64,000 bases of DNA from Candidatus Thorarchaeota archaeon (GCA_021498125.1 JAIZWL010000001.1:633434-697433); one strand, 5' to 3'. Numbered from the stretch's first letter, positions 17,246 through 25,803 are shown. The notes: a model not told the origin generated them from the sequence alone. Program-made: numbers and translations.

Positions 17246-17592
17246 TCGGCAATCATCCCTCGTAAGTTATCTCTCCTTGGACAAGATAATCTTGTACATT
17301 GTGGGCGTGCGTGGTCTCTGTCTTAGAATGAATCATTTTTCATCCATCTTCGACATGTTTGCCACGCAGTACTTTTAATGCACACCTTCCTCATTTTGTC
17401 CAAAGATTGCTTAATTTCAGCGTTGCTGCTTGCAACCCAAGCACTCGATAGACCCCCTCCCTTATTTGTATGCCGTTTCTCTAACATGTTACGATCAGAG
17501 TAGTTGCCATCTCACTACTGCACGTACGTGAATAATGATACTTATTAGTGCTGTACCCAAATTTGGGTCAACTACTCAAGGTAGGGATTTGC
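17246..17592. promoter_or_regulatory. Divergent intergenic region with TATA-like box for the ChlI-like gene
   Basis: About 350 bases between two divergent genes. A TATA-like ATACTTATTA lies at 17538-17547; a start near 17570 would leave a leader of about 23 bases carrying GGTAGGG before the TTG at 17593. I see no RNA gene here. Confidence 0.4.
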
Positions 17593-18840
17593 TTGGAAGG
17601 CCATTCGCGTCCAATTCTACCATTTACTGGTCTGGTCGATTTGACGGAGCTGAAGTTGGCTCTTATCCTGAATGGGATCAATCCACGTATTGGTGGTGTG
17701 CTCATCTCAGGACCAAAAGGTACTGGAAAGACGACGATAGTTCGAGCATTTGCTGATCTGCTTCCCGACGTTGATGTAGTTGAGGGTTGCAGATTCGGTT
17801 GTGATCCTCATAGTCATGATAAGCTCTGTCCCGAATGTCAAGAGCGTCTTCAACGCGACGGAAGTCTTCCTGTTACTAAGCGAAAGATGCGCGTGATCAA
17901 TCTCCCCTTGTCGACTACGGAAGATCGACTTATTGGAGCACTTGACATCGAACGTGTTCTGCAGGATGGGATTCGTGCTCTCCAGCCGGGAATTCTTGCA
18001 GAGGCAAATCAAAATGTCCTCTATGTGGATGAGGTGAATCTGCTACCTGATCATTTGGTCGACGACCTTCTAGATGCTGCTGCTACAAAGATGAATGTCA
18101 TAGAACGAGAGGGGATTTCGATCACTCACCCTTCCGATTTTATTCTTATTGGAACCATGAATCCCGAAGAAGGCGAATTGCGACCTCAATTACTGGATCG
18201 ATTCCCTCTTCATGTTGCCGTAGGTGGTGGTCTCTCAATTGACGACCGCATGGAACTTGTGAGGCGCAATCTGGAGTTTGAACAGGACCCTGATGCATTC
18301 CGTGAGGCGTGGGCGAAACAGCAGGAAGAACTCCGTGAACGTATTGCTCATGCAAAGGAACTTCTCAATGATGTTGTTTTACCCGAGTCTGGGCTGCGTG
18401 CAATTGCAATGGCCTGTGATGCACTTGAGGTCGATGGCGTCCGTCCCGACATTATCATCAGCAAAACTGCGATCACTAATGCGGCCTTTGAGAACCGCAC
18501 TGAGGTGACCGTTGATGACATGCGACTTGCTGCAAAGCTTACACTGAGTCACCGTACCCGTCGTGGCGGTCTTCTGGAGCCTCCAAACCCTGACGATATT
18601 GATGAGGCTATCCTTCGTGCTATTGAGGTGGCAAAAAAGAAAGATCGACGCAAGTCCCCCACTGAGGTTCCCAAGTCCAAGGATGACGATGATGGGACCT
18701 CTGGACGCAGATTCAGTGGTGGCCGATTTGGTCGTCAGAAACAATATGCCGAATGGGGAAAGCAGGAAGGAAAAAAAAAGCTCCGGGTAAAGTTCGGAAT
18801 CCTGAGGGGAATCCTATCAAGGGGACTATATGTGCCATAA
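17593..18840 (+). CDS. Magnesium-chelatase ChlI-like AAA+ ATPase
   Basis: A AAA+ ATPase of the ChlI/BchI group. It contains PFTGLVDLTELKLALILN, Walker A SGPKGTGKTT, the GCRFGCDPHSHDKLCPEC loop typical of ChlI, Walker B VLYVDEVNLL, and GTMNPEEGELRPQLLDRF with sensor residues. In chlorophyll-making bacteria ChlI drives Mg insertion; in archaea without chlorophyll, such pairs more likely act as MoxR/VWA-type metal-insertion or assembly machines (inference). I prefer TTG 17593, which has GGTAGGG upstream; GTG 17548 lies inside the TATA-like region. The last 22 codons follow an A9 run; a -1 slip there would join the frame to the VWA gene. Confidence 0.85.
   Translation: MEGHSRPILPFTGLVDLTELKLALILNGINPRIGGVLISGPKGTGKTTIVRAFADLLPDVDVVEGCRFGCDPHSHDKLCPECQERLQRDGSLPVTKRKMRVINLPLSTTEDRLIGALDIERVLQDGIRALQPGILAEANQNVLYVDEVNLLPDHLVDDLLDAAATKMNVIEREGISITHPSDFILIGTMNPEEGELRPQLLDRFPLHVAVGGGLSIDDRMELVRRNLEFEQDPDAFREAWAKQQEELRERIAHAKELLNDVVLPESGLRAIAMACDALEVDGVRPDIIISKTAITNAAFENRTEVTVDDMRLAAKLTLSHRTRRGGLLEPPNPDDIDEAILRAIEVAKKKDRRKSPTEVPKSKDDDDGTSGRRFSGGRFGRQKQYAEWGKQEGKKKLRVKFGILRGILSRGLYVP
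18771..18780 (+). promoter_or_regulatory. Poly-A slippery sequence in phase for -1 frameshift (A AAA AAG)
   Basis: Nine As followed by G form, in the ChlI reading frame, the heptamer A-AAA-AAG (18774-18780) used for programmed -1 shifts in bacterial dnaX. A -1 shift here reads straight into the VWA frame (APGKVRNPEG...), giving a ChlI-VWA fusion. An assembly error in the homopolymer is the alternative. Confidence 0.4.
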
Positions 18841-20267
18841 TGATGGTTGCAATCTTCCCCTATTTCTTCTGGCTTCTCTATAGCCCGATCAATGTCTTGG
18901 CTGGTGGGGTTTTTGGAGTAGTACCACCCCTCCCCATTATTCTCATTGACACCGTTGTCTACATTCCCATCATAGGTACTCTCATCCGGATCTGGCTTCA
19001 AAATATGATGAAACGAAAAGGCGGTCCTGCTGCGGGGATCGATGTTGTTGAACCCGGTGGCGGTGAGCCTGAGGAGGGTGATGAGATGGGTACTGCCACA
19101 CGCCCCTATAGTGAGAAGAATCCTCCAAAGATTGCTGGCTCCAAGTCGGATATTCGTGATGCTCCTCACATTGCACGTGATTTCTTTGTGAAGACCCCTG
19201 ATATTGAGAGTGGGATGCCGCTCTTTGATATGGATGCACTTAGAGCTCGTGCCATGTTGAAATCTCGGGTGTCCTCAGGAGGTTGGATCAGAAAACGGGT
19301 TGCTACTCGGGGATCCGGTTCCCTGAAGGCATCAGAGTCTTCAACTGTGGGTAGACCATTACGTTCGCGTGTCCCTTTGGGTAAGGTCTCCAGTATCCAT
19401 GTCCCTGCAACCATCATGGCGGCTATTGCCCGCTCGGGAGGAAGACGTGAAGATGGCCGGATCAAGATCTTGCCTGTTGATCTTCGAGAGAAGGTCTTTA
19501 CTGCAAAGACTCCTCTTACGGTCATCTTAGTAATTGATGTCAGTCTTTCAATGAAGGGGAGTATGAAACAGGTCCGGAAGGTCGTTGAACGTATCGAGCG
19601 GGAGACCCGTGGCTCACGAGATCGGATTGGGATCATTGCGTTCAAGGATAGTGGTGCTATTGAGGTCCAAGCGCCAACGAGCAACTGGAACAAGCTGTAT
19701 CGTGCGCTGGCGCGTCTTCGTATCTCAGGTCTCTCTCCGCTTGCGGATGGACTGATGAAGGCCATTGAGACCTTGAAGCGTGAGCAGATGCGTTCTCGTA
19801 ATGTTGAGGCACTGGTCGTGATGCTCTCTGACTTCTCGGCGAATATCCCTCTTGCTCAGTTTGCAGGGCCCGGTCATCAACAATACACTCCTGTTCGAGA
19901 TCTCATCCGTGCTGCACGGATGGCACGTAGCCAAAAGGTCCGACTGGTGACGGTCAATTTCAGACAGGACCAGAAGCAATGGGTGCGACTACTGAAGCTC
20001 CCCTATCATGACGCAATTGACTTGGCCACCACTCTGCGAATGAAGAAAGAAGGGTATTATGATCAAATCGAGACCATTCTGGCTGTACCTGCCTTTAGAG
20101 AAACCTTTGGTGCCTTTCTTGTGGCAAAGATTGCAAATGGCCGGTCTTATCTTCCAGAGGAGGTTCTCAAGGCAAGCTCGGTCCTCGGAGAGTTTCTCGC
20201 AGCCTGTCAACGAAGGAGCAAGTTGAGACCCGAGGCTCTTGAAAATCCTGAGGCATACTTGAGTTGA
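18840..20267 (+). CDS. VWA-domain protein, ChlD-like, with N-terminal membrane helices
   Basis: The partner of the ChlI-like ATPase. The ATG overlaps the upstream TAA (TAATG), a usual sign of coupled translation; an earlier in-frame ATG exists at 18753. About residues 1-50 contain two membrane segments (MMVAIFPYFFWLLY and PIILIDTVVYIPIIGTL), unusual for ChlD. A long linker follows, then a VWA domain with the MIDAS DVSLSMKGS, the second-loop Ser in SPLADGLMKAI, and MLSDFSA. The C-terminal helical part ends in a basic tail. Such VWA proteins bind a target protein through the metal ion while the AAA+ partner hydrolyses ATP. The membrane helices suggest the complex works at the membrane. Confidence 0.82.
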   Translation: MMVAIFPYFFWLLYSPINVLAGGVFGVVPPLPIILIDTVVYIPIIGTLIRIWLQNMMKRKGGPAAGIDVVEPGGGEPEEGDEMGTATRPYSEKNPPKIAGSKSDIRDAPHIARDFFVKTPDIESGMPLFDMDALRARAMLKSRVSSGGWIRKRVATRGSGSLKASESSTVGRPLRSRVPLGKVSSIHVPATIMAAIARSGGRREDGRIKILPVDLREKVFTAKTPLTVILVIDVSLSMKGSMKQVRKVVERIERETRGSRDRIGIIAFKDSGAIEVQAPTSNWNKLYRALARLRISGLSPLADGLMKAIETLKREQMRSRNVEALVVMLSDFSANIPLAQFAGPGHQQYTPVRDLIRAARMARSQKVRLVTVNFRQDQKQWVRLLKLPYHDAIDLATTLRMKKEGYYDQIETILAVPAFRETFGAFLVAKIANGRSYLPEEVLKASSVLGEFLAACQRRSKLRPEALENPEAYLS

Positions 20268-20440
20268 GAGTGCCATCTCGATTAGGTTATTAACATTGGC
20301 TGAGCTGTCAGGACGCGCACGGATTCGCTATTCGCCTGGTGACATAGTGAGTGCGGAGAGTCCCGCAATGGGATATCGATGAAATCACTTTTCATACACC
20401 ATGGCACAGGATCTGTGCGCACCAATCTGAGGCAGATACA

Positions 20441-21460
20441 ATGCATCCCGGAAAAGTTCCACCCGATGTCTTGAGCAGACTCGTGTTTCCCTTTTTGGGA
20501 CATGCTGATCCAAATGTGCTTCTTGGTCCTGCGCTGGGTCAAGATGCATCTCTGATTCGGATAGGCGATAGGATTCTTATTGCCTCGACCGATCCGGTCA
20601 CTGGATCTGTTGAAGACATTGGCTGGATCGCCGTCAATGTGAATGCAAATGATATTGCGACCTTTGGTGTGCAGCCTCGCTGGTTCTTTGTCACTCTTAT
20701 GATGCCACCGGGATCCCAGCCTGATGATGTGGGCACGATAATGCAGCAGATCCATGAGGCCTGTTCAAGGCTCGGAATTACTGTTGCCGGAGGCCATACT
20801 GAAGTGACCGTTGGCCTTGATCGACCAATCGTTGTCGGGTTTATGCTTGGTGCCTGTTCGGAGGGAGAGTACGTGACCTCCTCCGGTGCGAGGCCCGGGG
20901 ATGCCATTATCATGACCAAGAAGATTGCAATAGAGGGCACGGCAATAATTGCAACAGAGGGTGCGGATTATTTCTCTGGCAAGATCGACCAATCGCTTCT
21001 TGAGGAGGCTCATGCACTTCGAGATCTGGTCAATGTTGTCAAAGAGGGGGTCACCGCCTTCAAGACCGGGCATGTCACGGCGATGCATGATCCTACAGAG
21101 GGTGGGCTGGCTGGTGGGCTTCATGAGATATGTGATGCCAGTGGAGTTGGCTTTCGTATATTTGAAGACGAGATTGCCACGCACCCTGCCACACTTGCAA
21201 TCTGTCAGTTGCTTAATATCGACAAGTACTATCTCATCAGTAGCGGTAGTATGCTTATCACCTGTGATCGTGATTCGGCTGATGATATTATTCGTGCGCT
21301 CGATGAAGTAGGCGTCTCTGCATCGGTCATAGGTGAGATCGTGAAAGACTCCCGCATTAGAGAGATCGTTACTGCTGCTGGGCCACGAGACCTCTCTCGC
21401 CCCACTACTGATGCTCTTTGGGATGCATTGGCTATTGTCATAGGTCAAGAAACTGCCTGA
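20441..21460 (+). CDS. AIR-synthase/HypE-like ATP-binding protein without the terminal cysteine
   Basis: A member of the PurM/HypE/SelD fold. Seen are GQDASLIRIGDRILIASTDPVTG, the NANDIATFGVQPRWF stretch, VAGGHTEVT, and MHDPTEGGLAGGLHEI, all characteristic of HypE-like proteins. True HypE ends in a Cys that carries the carbamoyl/cyanide group for hydrogenase; this one ends GQETA, so it is probably a relative with a different acceptor. Start ATG 20441 follows TGAGG at eight bases; a longer frame begins at 20351 without support. No hydrogenase genes are in the window. The end overlaps the convergent surE gene by 23 bases. Confidence 0.85.
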   Translation: MHPGKVPPDVLSRLVFPFLGHADPNVLLGPALGQDASLIRIGDRILIASTDPVTGSVEDIGWIAVNVNANDIATFGVQPRWFFVTLMMPPGSQPDDVGTIMQQIHEACSRLGITVAGGHTEVTVGLDRPIVVGFMLGACSEGEYVTSSGARPGDAIIMTKKIAIEGTAIIATEGADYFSGKIDQSLLEEAHALRDLVNVVKEGVTAFKTGHVTAMHDPTEGGLAGGLHEICDASGVGFRIFEDEIATHPATLAICQLLNIDKYYLISSGSMLITCDRDSADDIIRALDEVGVSASVIGEIVKDSRIREIVTAAGPRDLSRPTTDALWDALAIVIGQETA

Positions 21461-22214
21461 GCGTGTCGATGATCTCCTCGTCGGCCCCCGAGATTCTAAT
21501 TGGCGAGATTGCGATGTTATTGTTCTTGAGCAGTGCATAACCATCAGTTCCAGGTGCTGGTTCCACCTCAATTCCTTTCAACCAATAGTATTTCCGTCCG
21601 TGAGGATCGATTCGCTCCACGATTTCATTTCGCATCCTCACTCGTGTGGGGCTTGCGATCTCAATCTGTGTCGTCGCGGTTATGGCTCCGGGGAAATTAA
21701 TATTAATAACGTCGACATTCTTTGGCATTCCATGTTCTAGAACCTTAAGCGTGATGTCCCTGATTATCGCACATATTTGCTCATATTCGCATTCACTACC
21801 CTGATGATTGAACCATTCAGAGGGCGATGCTTCTACAGAGACCGCGATTGCCGGAAAGCCCTTCAAGGCCGCTTCCATTGCTGCGCCAACAGTACCACTG
21901 GTCAGCATACTCTGATACCCTACATTGGCTCCCGCATTGATTCCAGAAATGAACAGCTGAGTGTCCTTGGCAAACCAGTCTGCAAGTACTACTGAATCGG
22001 CAGGGGTCCCATCATGTGTGATGAGTCTATATCTATCACTTTTGATCTCGGTTGCCCGAAGTGGTCTGTTCAATGTCAGAGCTTTACCAGTGGCACTTCT
22101 CTGGCCATCTGGAACTATCACTGTCAATTCGACAACTTCGCTCAATGTTTCAGCGAGTGCTAGTAGTCCTTCGCTCTGTGGTCCATCATCGTTCGTAAGG
22201 CAGACTTTGTGCAT
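21438..22214 (-). CDS. surE: 5'/3'-nucleotidase SurE
   Basis: A metal-dependent nucleoside-monophosphatase. The N-terminal metal site LTNDDGPQSEGL, the SGINAGANVGYQSMLTSGTVGAAMEA active-site run and the GFPAIAVS strand are all present and the 258-residue length is normal. It removes phosphate from nucleotides in stress and turnover. The gene converges on the AIR-synthase-like gene, with an overlap at their 3' ends. Confidence 0.95.
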   Translation of the reverse strand: MHKVCLTNDDGPQSEGLLALAETLSEVVELTVIVPDGQRSATGKALTLNRPLRATEIKSDRYRLITHDGTPADSVVLADWFAKDTQLFISGINAGANVGYQSMLTSGTVGAAMEAALKGFPAIAVSVEASPSEWFNHQGSECEYEQICAIIRDITLKVLEHGMPKNVDVININFPGAITATTQIEIASPTRVRMRNEIVERIDPHGRKYYWLKGIEVEPAPGTDGYALLKNNNIAISPIRISGADEEIIDTLRQFLDL

Positions 22215-22348
22215 TCATGAAGTCCTCACATAATTAGGGATAGATTTTCAAATTATCCTATCCAGATAAGAATGACGATACTGTAAAAAAAAACGAGAAA
22301 TATGAAACGGGAAGTGCTGATCACACTTCCTGTTCCATCTAAAGTGCA

Positions 22349-22519
22349 CTACAAATCGTATGCTTTGAGGGTCTTCCTCTTGTTCTCTGTGCAGCGTTTC
22401 ATTGCTGCCTTCAGGAGCTTTTCAATCTCCTGATCCATAGCACCATAGAAGTCTGACCCTACCATCAGATTGTTTTTCTTCGCGAATTCCTGTATCTTAC
22501 TTTTAACAACAAAGCTCAT
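22349..22519 (-). CDS. Histone-fold protein, single short domain (56 residues)
   Basis: A very small protein: MSFVVKSKIQEFAKKNNLM, then SDFYGAMDQEIEKLLKAAM, then KRCTENKRKTLKAYDL. This is the plan of a histone fold: short helix 1, long central helix, and a final K-T-(L/V)-K-x-x-D-L strand-loop helix, as in archaeal histone-like and DUF1931-type proteins. Start ATG 22519 has GGGGT seven bases upstream and a TATA-like TTATAAG at 22573-22579. It may bind DNA as a dimer, either as chromatin protein or regulator. It lies alone between surE and wecB. Confidence 0.75.
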   Translation of the reverse strand: MSFVVKSKIQEFAKKNNLMVGSDFYGAMDQEIEKLLKAAMKRCTENKRKTLKAYDL

Positions 22520-22571
22520 TTTAATACCCCTTTGTTTTAAAGGAACGCTATTTAGATTCTATGGCTCTTGC

Positions 22572-22580
22572 TTATAAGGA
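22572..22580 (-). promoter_or_regulatory. TATA-like box of the histone-fold gene
   Basis: On the minus strand CCTTATAAG lies about 55 bases before the ATG at 22519, leaving an estimated leader of about 30 bases that carries the GGGGT ribosome site. Confidence 0.5.
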
Positions 22581-22642
22581 TTGTCGGAATGTCCTCCGAA
22601 ATTACACATTTGGCGCAGTTTTTGGCGGTCTGGGATGCCATT

Positions 22643-23740
22643 TTATAGCAGGTTGTCTAGCAAAATCTTGACAATTTGCTCCGACGCGACGCCCTCTCCA
22701 TACGGGCAAGGTCTCTTCCTGTCAAGTCCTTTTTCGATCTCGCGTTTTATTATCTCGGGAAATTCGTTAGGATTGACCCCGACCACTGTTGCATGGCCAG
22801 ATTCAACGGCCTCTGGGCGTTCGGTGGACGTGCGAAGTACAAAGACACGTTTATTGATGGATGGTGCGGTGACTTCTTCTTGAATGCCTCCCGAATCTGT
22901 GATTACAAAGGAGGACATCTTTAGGAGTCGTAGGAAGCTGAGGTAGCCAACAGGATCTACCAGATGAATGTTCTCACACTGGTCCAGTTCTTTCATGAGA
23001 TCAAATTGTTTGATCCGATTGACAGTTCGTGGGTGTGCTGGAAAAACAATGTCGGTCTCAATCTCACCAAGACCTCTAATCATCCCCGAGAGGATCTTTT
23101 TCTCATCAACATTTTCAGCTCTGTGCATCGTGAGTACTGCAAAGTTGTCAAGTTCTTTTGCGATATCCGGTATGGGCGCGTTCATGGCCGCAGGTAATCT
23201 TCGCTCCAAGGTGTCAATGACCGTGTTACCAGTCACGAAGATTTTGCCCCAAACATTCTCCTTCCTCAGAATTTCAGCAGACCGTTCTGTTGGGGCGAAC
23301 AAGAAGTCTGAGGCATGATCCGTGAGTCTCCTGTTGAACTCCTCAGGCATTCTTCGATCATAGCTTCTGAGACCGGCCTCGATATGCGCTATAGGAATCT
23401 GTAGTTTTGAGGCTGCCAATGCGGCTGAGAGAACCGCATTTGTATCACCCTGAACGAGCACTACATCAGGCTGTTCTCGCAATAATGCCTCCTCTATACC
23501 GACGAGTGCCTTTGCAGTCTGCTGCGAATGTGAACCTGAACCGATATTCAGATTGACATCAGGAGCTCGGAGCGCGAGATCCTCAAAGAATGCCCGGCTC
23601 ATCTTATCTGAATAATGCTGTCCGGTATGAAGTAAGAAACATCGGATTCCCTGTTTATCCTCGAACTCTTGAATGACTGGTGCTGTCTTGATGATCTCAG
23701 GGCGGGTCCCTATCACAAAGAATGGCTTCATGGCCTGCAT
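22643..23740 (-). CDS. wecB: UDP-N-acetylglucosamine 2-epimerase (non-hydrolysing)
   Basis: Converts UDP-GlcNAc to UDP-ManNAc, a precursor for surface glycans or N-glycans. Visible are VIGTRPEIIKTAPVI at the N-terminus, HTGQHYSDKMS, VQGDTNAVLS, HIEAGLRSYDRRMPEEFNR, MHRAEN, and the DSGGIQEEVTAP nucleotide-binding motif near the end. With ATG 23740 the protein begins just before the family's usual MKPFFVIGTRPE; the frame is open to 23791 but neither start has a strong ribosome site. No other glycan genes adjoin it. Confidence 0.93.
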   Translation of the reverse strand: MQAMKPFFVIGTRPEIIKTAPVIQEFEDKQGIRCFLLHTGQHYSDKMSRAFFEDLALRAPDVNLNIGSGSHSQQTAKALVGIEEALLREQPDVVLVQGDTNAVLSAALAASKLQIPIAHIEAGLRSYDRRMPEEFNRRLTDHASDFLFAPTERSAEILRKENVWGKIFVTGNTVIDTLERRLPAAMNAPIPDIAKELDNFAVLTMHRAENVDEKKILSGMIRGLGEIETDIVFPAHPRTVNRIKQFDLMKELDQCENIHLVDPVGYLSFLRLLKMSSFVITDSGGIQEEVTAPSINKRVFVLRTSTERPEAVESGHATVVGVNPNEFPEIIKREIEKGLDRKRPCPYGEGVASEQIVKILLDNLL

Positions 23741-23846
23741 CACACTGTTCCAAATCAGCTCTTCTTGATAAGCGTGGTGTTTTGCCATCACTCAGTAACA
23801 AGACCTTTAAGATGGAATTCCCCTTATCTCATGGAAGGACCCAGAG

Positions 23847-24653
23847 GTGTGGCATACCTTGCGATATGCTTACGGAATCATATTTGGTGCTTTGCTCCCC
23901 GGAATCATCTTTGTAGGAAGTGCATTCATCAAGTTGGCTGGCTTCGGTATTACCGACCCAACGATCTTGCAGACCATTTGGAATATGTACCTCATCTGGT
24001 TTGCCGTCTCAATCATATTGATTGTACTGCCGCTCATAATCAGTTATATCCAATTTCGAACGGAATTTAGGGAGATCATTGCTTTCGAATTCGGAGGACT
24101 CTTGTTCTTTACGCCGTTCTGGTTCATCTTTGCGACAGATATCTCTGGTGATTACTGGGTGGATGTTCTCATAAATGGTATTGAGAATGGACTCCCCACA
24201 TTTGGCTATGGCGGCGCTATTCAGGGAACTAACATTGGCCCGATAGTTATTATCCCCTCAATGATCATTTTTATTGTTCTTGGGCTCTACGTTTTGAGAC
24301 CCTCATTTGTCAGTGCCTTTGCTTCTGGAACTATGTCCATCTCCTTCTCTCTGGGTGGCTTTCTCCCATCGGGTTCTGCTCCAACCGAAGGTGAAGAGGG
24401 TGCAGCTCCAGCAGCAACAGGAGCACCTGCTGCCATAAGTGGCGATTCTGTGGAAGAACTGAAATCGCTTCTGACCGAGTTGGGAGTTGCTCCGGCCATG
24501 ATTGACTCTCTGATTAATGCGGGCATTGCGACTACAACCGATCTTGTTTCCACAAGTCCTGAGCAGATCGCGCAGATCACTGGTATGGGTCTTGCAGCAG
24601 CAGAAAACCTGAATGCTCAAGTCCAGAAGAAGATGTGGTTTGAGGGAATCTAA
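23847..24653 (+). CDS. Four-helix membrane protein with C-terminal helix-hairpin-helix domain, unknown
   Basis: I do not recognise this 268-residue protein. It has about four membrane segments in its first 160 residues (near 8-30, 45-70, 80-100, 128-150), an Ala/Pro-rich linker, and a C-terminal soluble domain of about 65 residues with two helix-hairpin-helix-like turns (LTELGVAPAMIDSLINAGI and ISTSPEQIAQITGMGLAAAENL types), as found in DNA- or protein-binding SAM/HhH domains. The GTG at 23847 follows GGAAGGA. Placing HhH motifs on a membrane protein is uncommon; a role in protein contacts is as likely as DNA binding. Confidence 0.7.
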   Translation: MWHTLRYAYGIIFGALLPGIIFVGSAFIKLAGFGITDPTILQTIWNMYLIWFAVSIILIVLPLIISYIQFRTEFREIIAFEFGGLLFFTPFWFIFATDISGDYWVDVLINGIENGLPTFGYGGAIQGTNIGPIVIIPSMIIFIVLGLYVLRPSFVSAFASGTMSISFSLGGFLPSGSAPTEGEEGAAPAATGAPAAISGDSVEELKSLLTELGVAPAMIDSLINAGIATTTDLVSTSPEQIAQITGMGLAAAENLNAQVQKKMWFEGI

Positions 24654-24668
24654 TCCCCCGAACCTTAT

Positions 24669-24718
24669 TTTTTCTGTTCAAAGTTCACGAGTGTTTTTCT
24701 GTTCAAAGTTCACGAGTG
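24669..24718. repeat. Perfect 25-base tandem duplication at the 3' end of the udp gene
   Basis: The unit beginning TTTTTCTGTTCAAAG and ending CACGAGTG occurs twice in a row, at 24669-24693 and 24694-24718. Being not a multiple of three, the second copy shifts the reading frame at the C-terminus of the convergent nucleoside phosphorylase. The single-copy version would end ...FEQKK. Confidence 0.85.
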
Positions 24719-25439
24719 CATCGAGTGCGACAAGGATAAGATCATCGATGGGGGGCTTGCTCTCTATCTTTGCCTCTTTTTCAACTGGTTCACCGATTAT
24801 CATGCAGACCGTGCCCACTCTGACATTCCGTAGATATCCAATCACAAAGAGTGCAGCCGACTCCATCTCTGTAGCAATCACTCCAGCCTTTCTCAGGACT
24901 GCCCACTTGCGACGGGTCTTTTCGGGGTCTGCTACAAGATCCGGGTGTTCACTGTAGAATGCATCTTTACTGTGTCCTATTCCCACTCTATGACGGACGC
25001 CTCTCTTTTCAGCCGCCCTCTTTAGCTCAATGGTGAGATCCGAATCTGCTAATGCGGGAAATTCCACCGGAACATACTGGACTGAGGTCCCATCTTCTCT
25101 TACAGACCCTGTGAAGATCGCAAGGTCTCCCGCCCGCAATGTATTATCAATGGCACCTGCTGTTCCCACACGCACAAAGGTCGTGCATCCCACTCGGACC
25201 AGCTCTTCAATTGCGATCGCTGCGGATGGGCAGCCTATCCCTGTGGAGCACACACCGACAGGAACGCCCTTGTACGTTCCTCTAAAACTCCAATACTCAC
25301 GTTGTCTTGCGACTTCCTGAGGCTCGTCAAAAAAGGTCTCTGCGATCTTTCTCGCACGATCCGGGTCTCCCGGTAAAAGTACAAGTTTCGGCATCTCGCC
25401 CGGTGCAATTCCAATGTGGTATTCTCGATTTTCGCCCAT
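24678..25439 (-). CDS. udp: Uridine phosphorylase-type nucleoside phosphorylase
   Basis: Splits a nucleoside with phosphate into base and ribose-1-phosphate. The protein shows LLPGDPDRARKIAE, GTYKGVPVGVCSTGIGCPSAAIAIEEL, the RVGTAGAI phosphate loop and ATEMESAALF, all typical of the PNP/Udp family. The ATG at 25439 is preceded by GGTGGAG at slightly long spacing and matches the family's N-terminus; the frame is open to 25547. The last residues (NTREL) come from a 25-base tandem duplication. Confidence 0.93.
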   Translation of the reverse strand: MGENREYHIGIAPGEMPKLVLLPGDPDRARKIAETFFDEPQEVARQREYWSFRGTYKGVPVGVCSTGIGCPSAAIAIEELVRVGCTTFVRVGTAGAIDNTLRAGDLAIFTGSVREDGTSVQYVPVEFPALADSDLTIELKRAAEKRGVRHRVGIGHSKDAFYSEHPDLVADPEKTRRKWAVLRKAGVIATEMESAALFVIGYLRNVRVGTVCMIIGEPVEKEAKIESKPPIDDLILVALDALVNFEQKNTREL

Positions 25440-25566
25440 GTTGGTTGTGACTCCACCGCGCTTCAAGTTCAGGGAGTAAAAAGAGTTTCTACACGCACCG
25501 CTAAAATGATGCCGAAGAGATAGCCTTAAAACTGAAGTCAGGCCCACGCCCGATAAGTGATGAGAT

Positions 25567-25791
25567 ATGAGCGATGAAATTACGGACCTAGAGCGTAGTC
25601 TTCTCTCGGTGATTCTTAAGGACAGTCACCGCCCAGCAGCCATCACCCGCATATTGCAGGGGCGTCATGTTGAGTGCGATCAAAATACAGTCGTGCATAC
25701 GCTAAACGAGCTCGAGAAGAAAGGTCTAGTGGAGCGTTTCACTACCAAGACATGGATCGCAACTTCGAAGGCCGAGAAGCTCTTCTCATAG
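25567..25791 (+). CDS. Small winged-helix DNA-binding protein
   Basis: A 74-residue protein with the shape of a winged helix: LLSVILKD (helix 1), AAITRIL (helix 2), NTVVHTLNELEKKGLVERF (recognition helix and first wing strand) and TWIATSKAEKL (wing). It probably regulates a nearby gene, perhaps the nucleoside phosphorylase with which it is divergent. The ATG lies just after TGATGAGAT, with no strong ribosome site. Confidence 0.72.
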   Translation: MSDEITDLERSLLSVILKDSHRPAAITRILQGRHVECDQNTVVHTLNELEKKGLVERFTTKTWIATSKAEKLFS

Positions 25792-25803
25792 AATGAAGGA
25801 TTC

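Noticed and set aside
20765-21571. Minus-strand frame of 268 codons opposite the AIR-synthase-like gene
   Set aside because: Shadow of a gene with clear motifs on the plus strand; it also overlaps surE in another frame.
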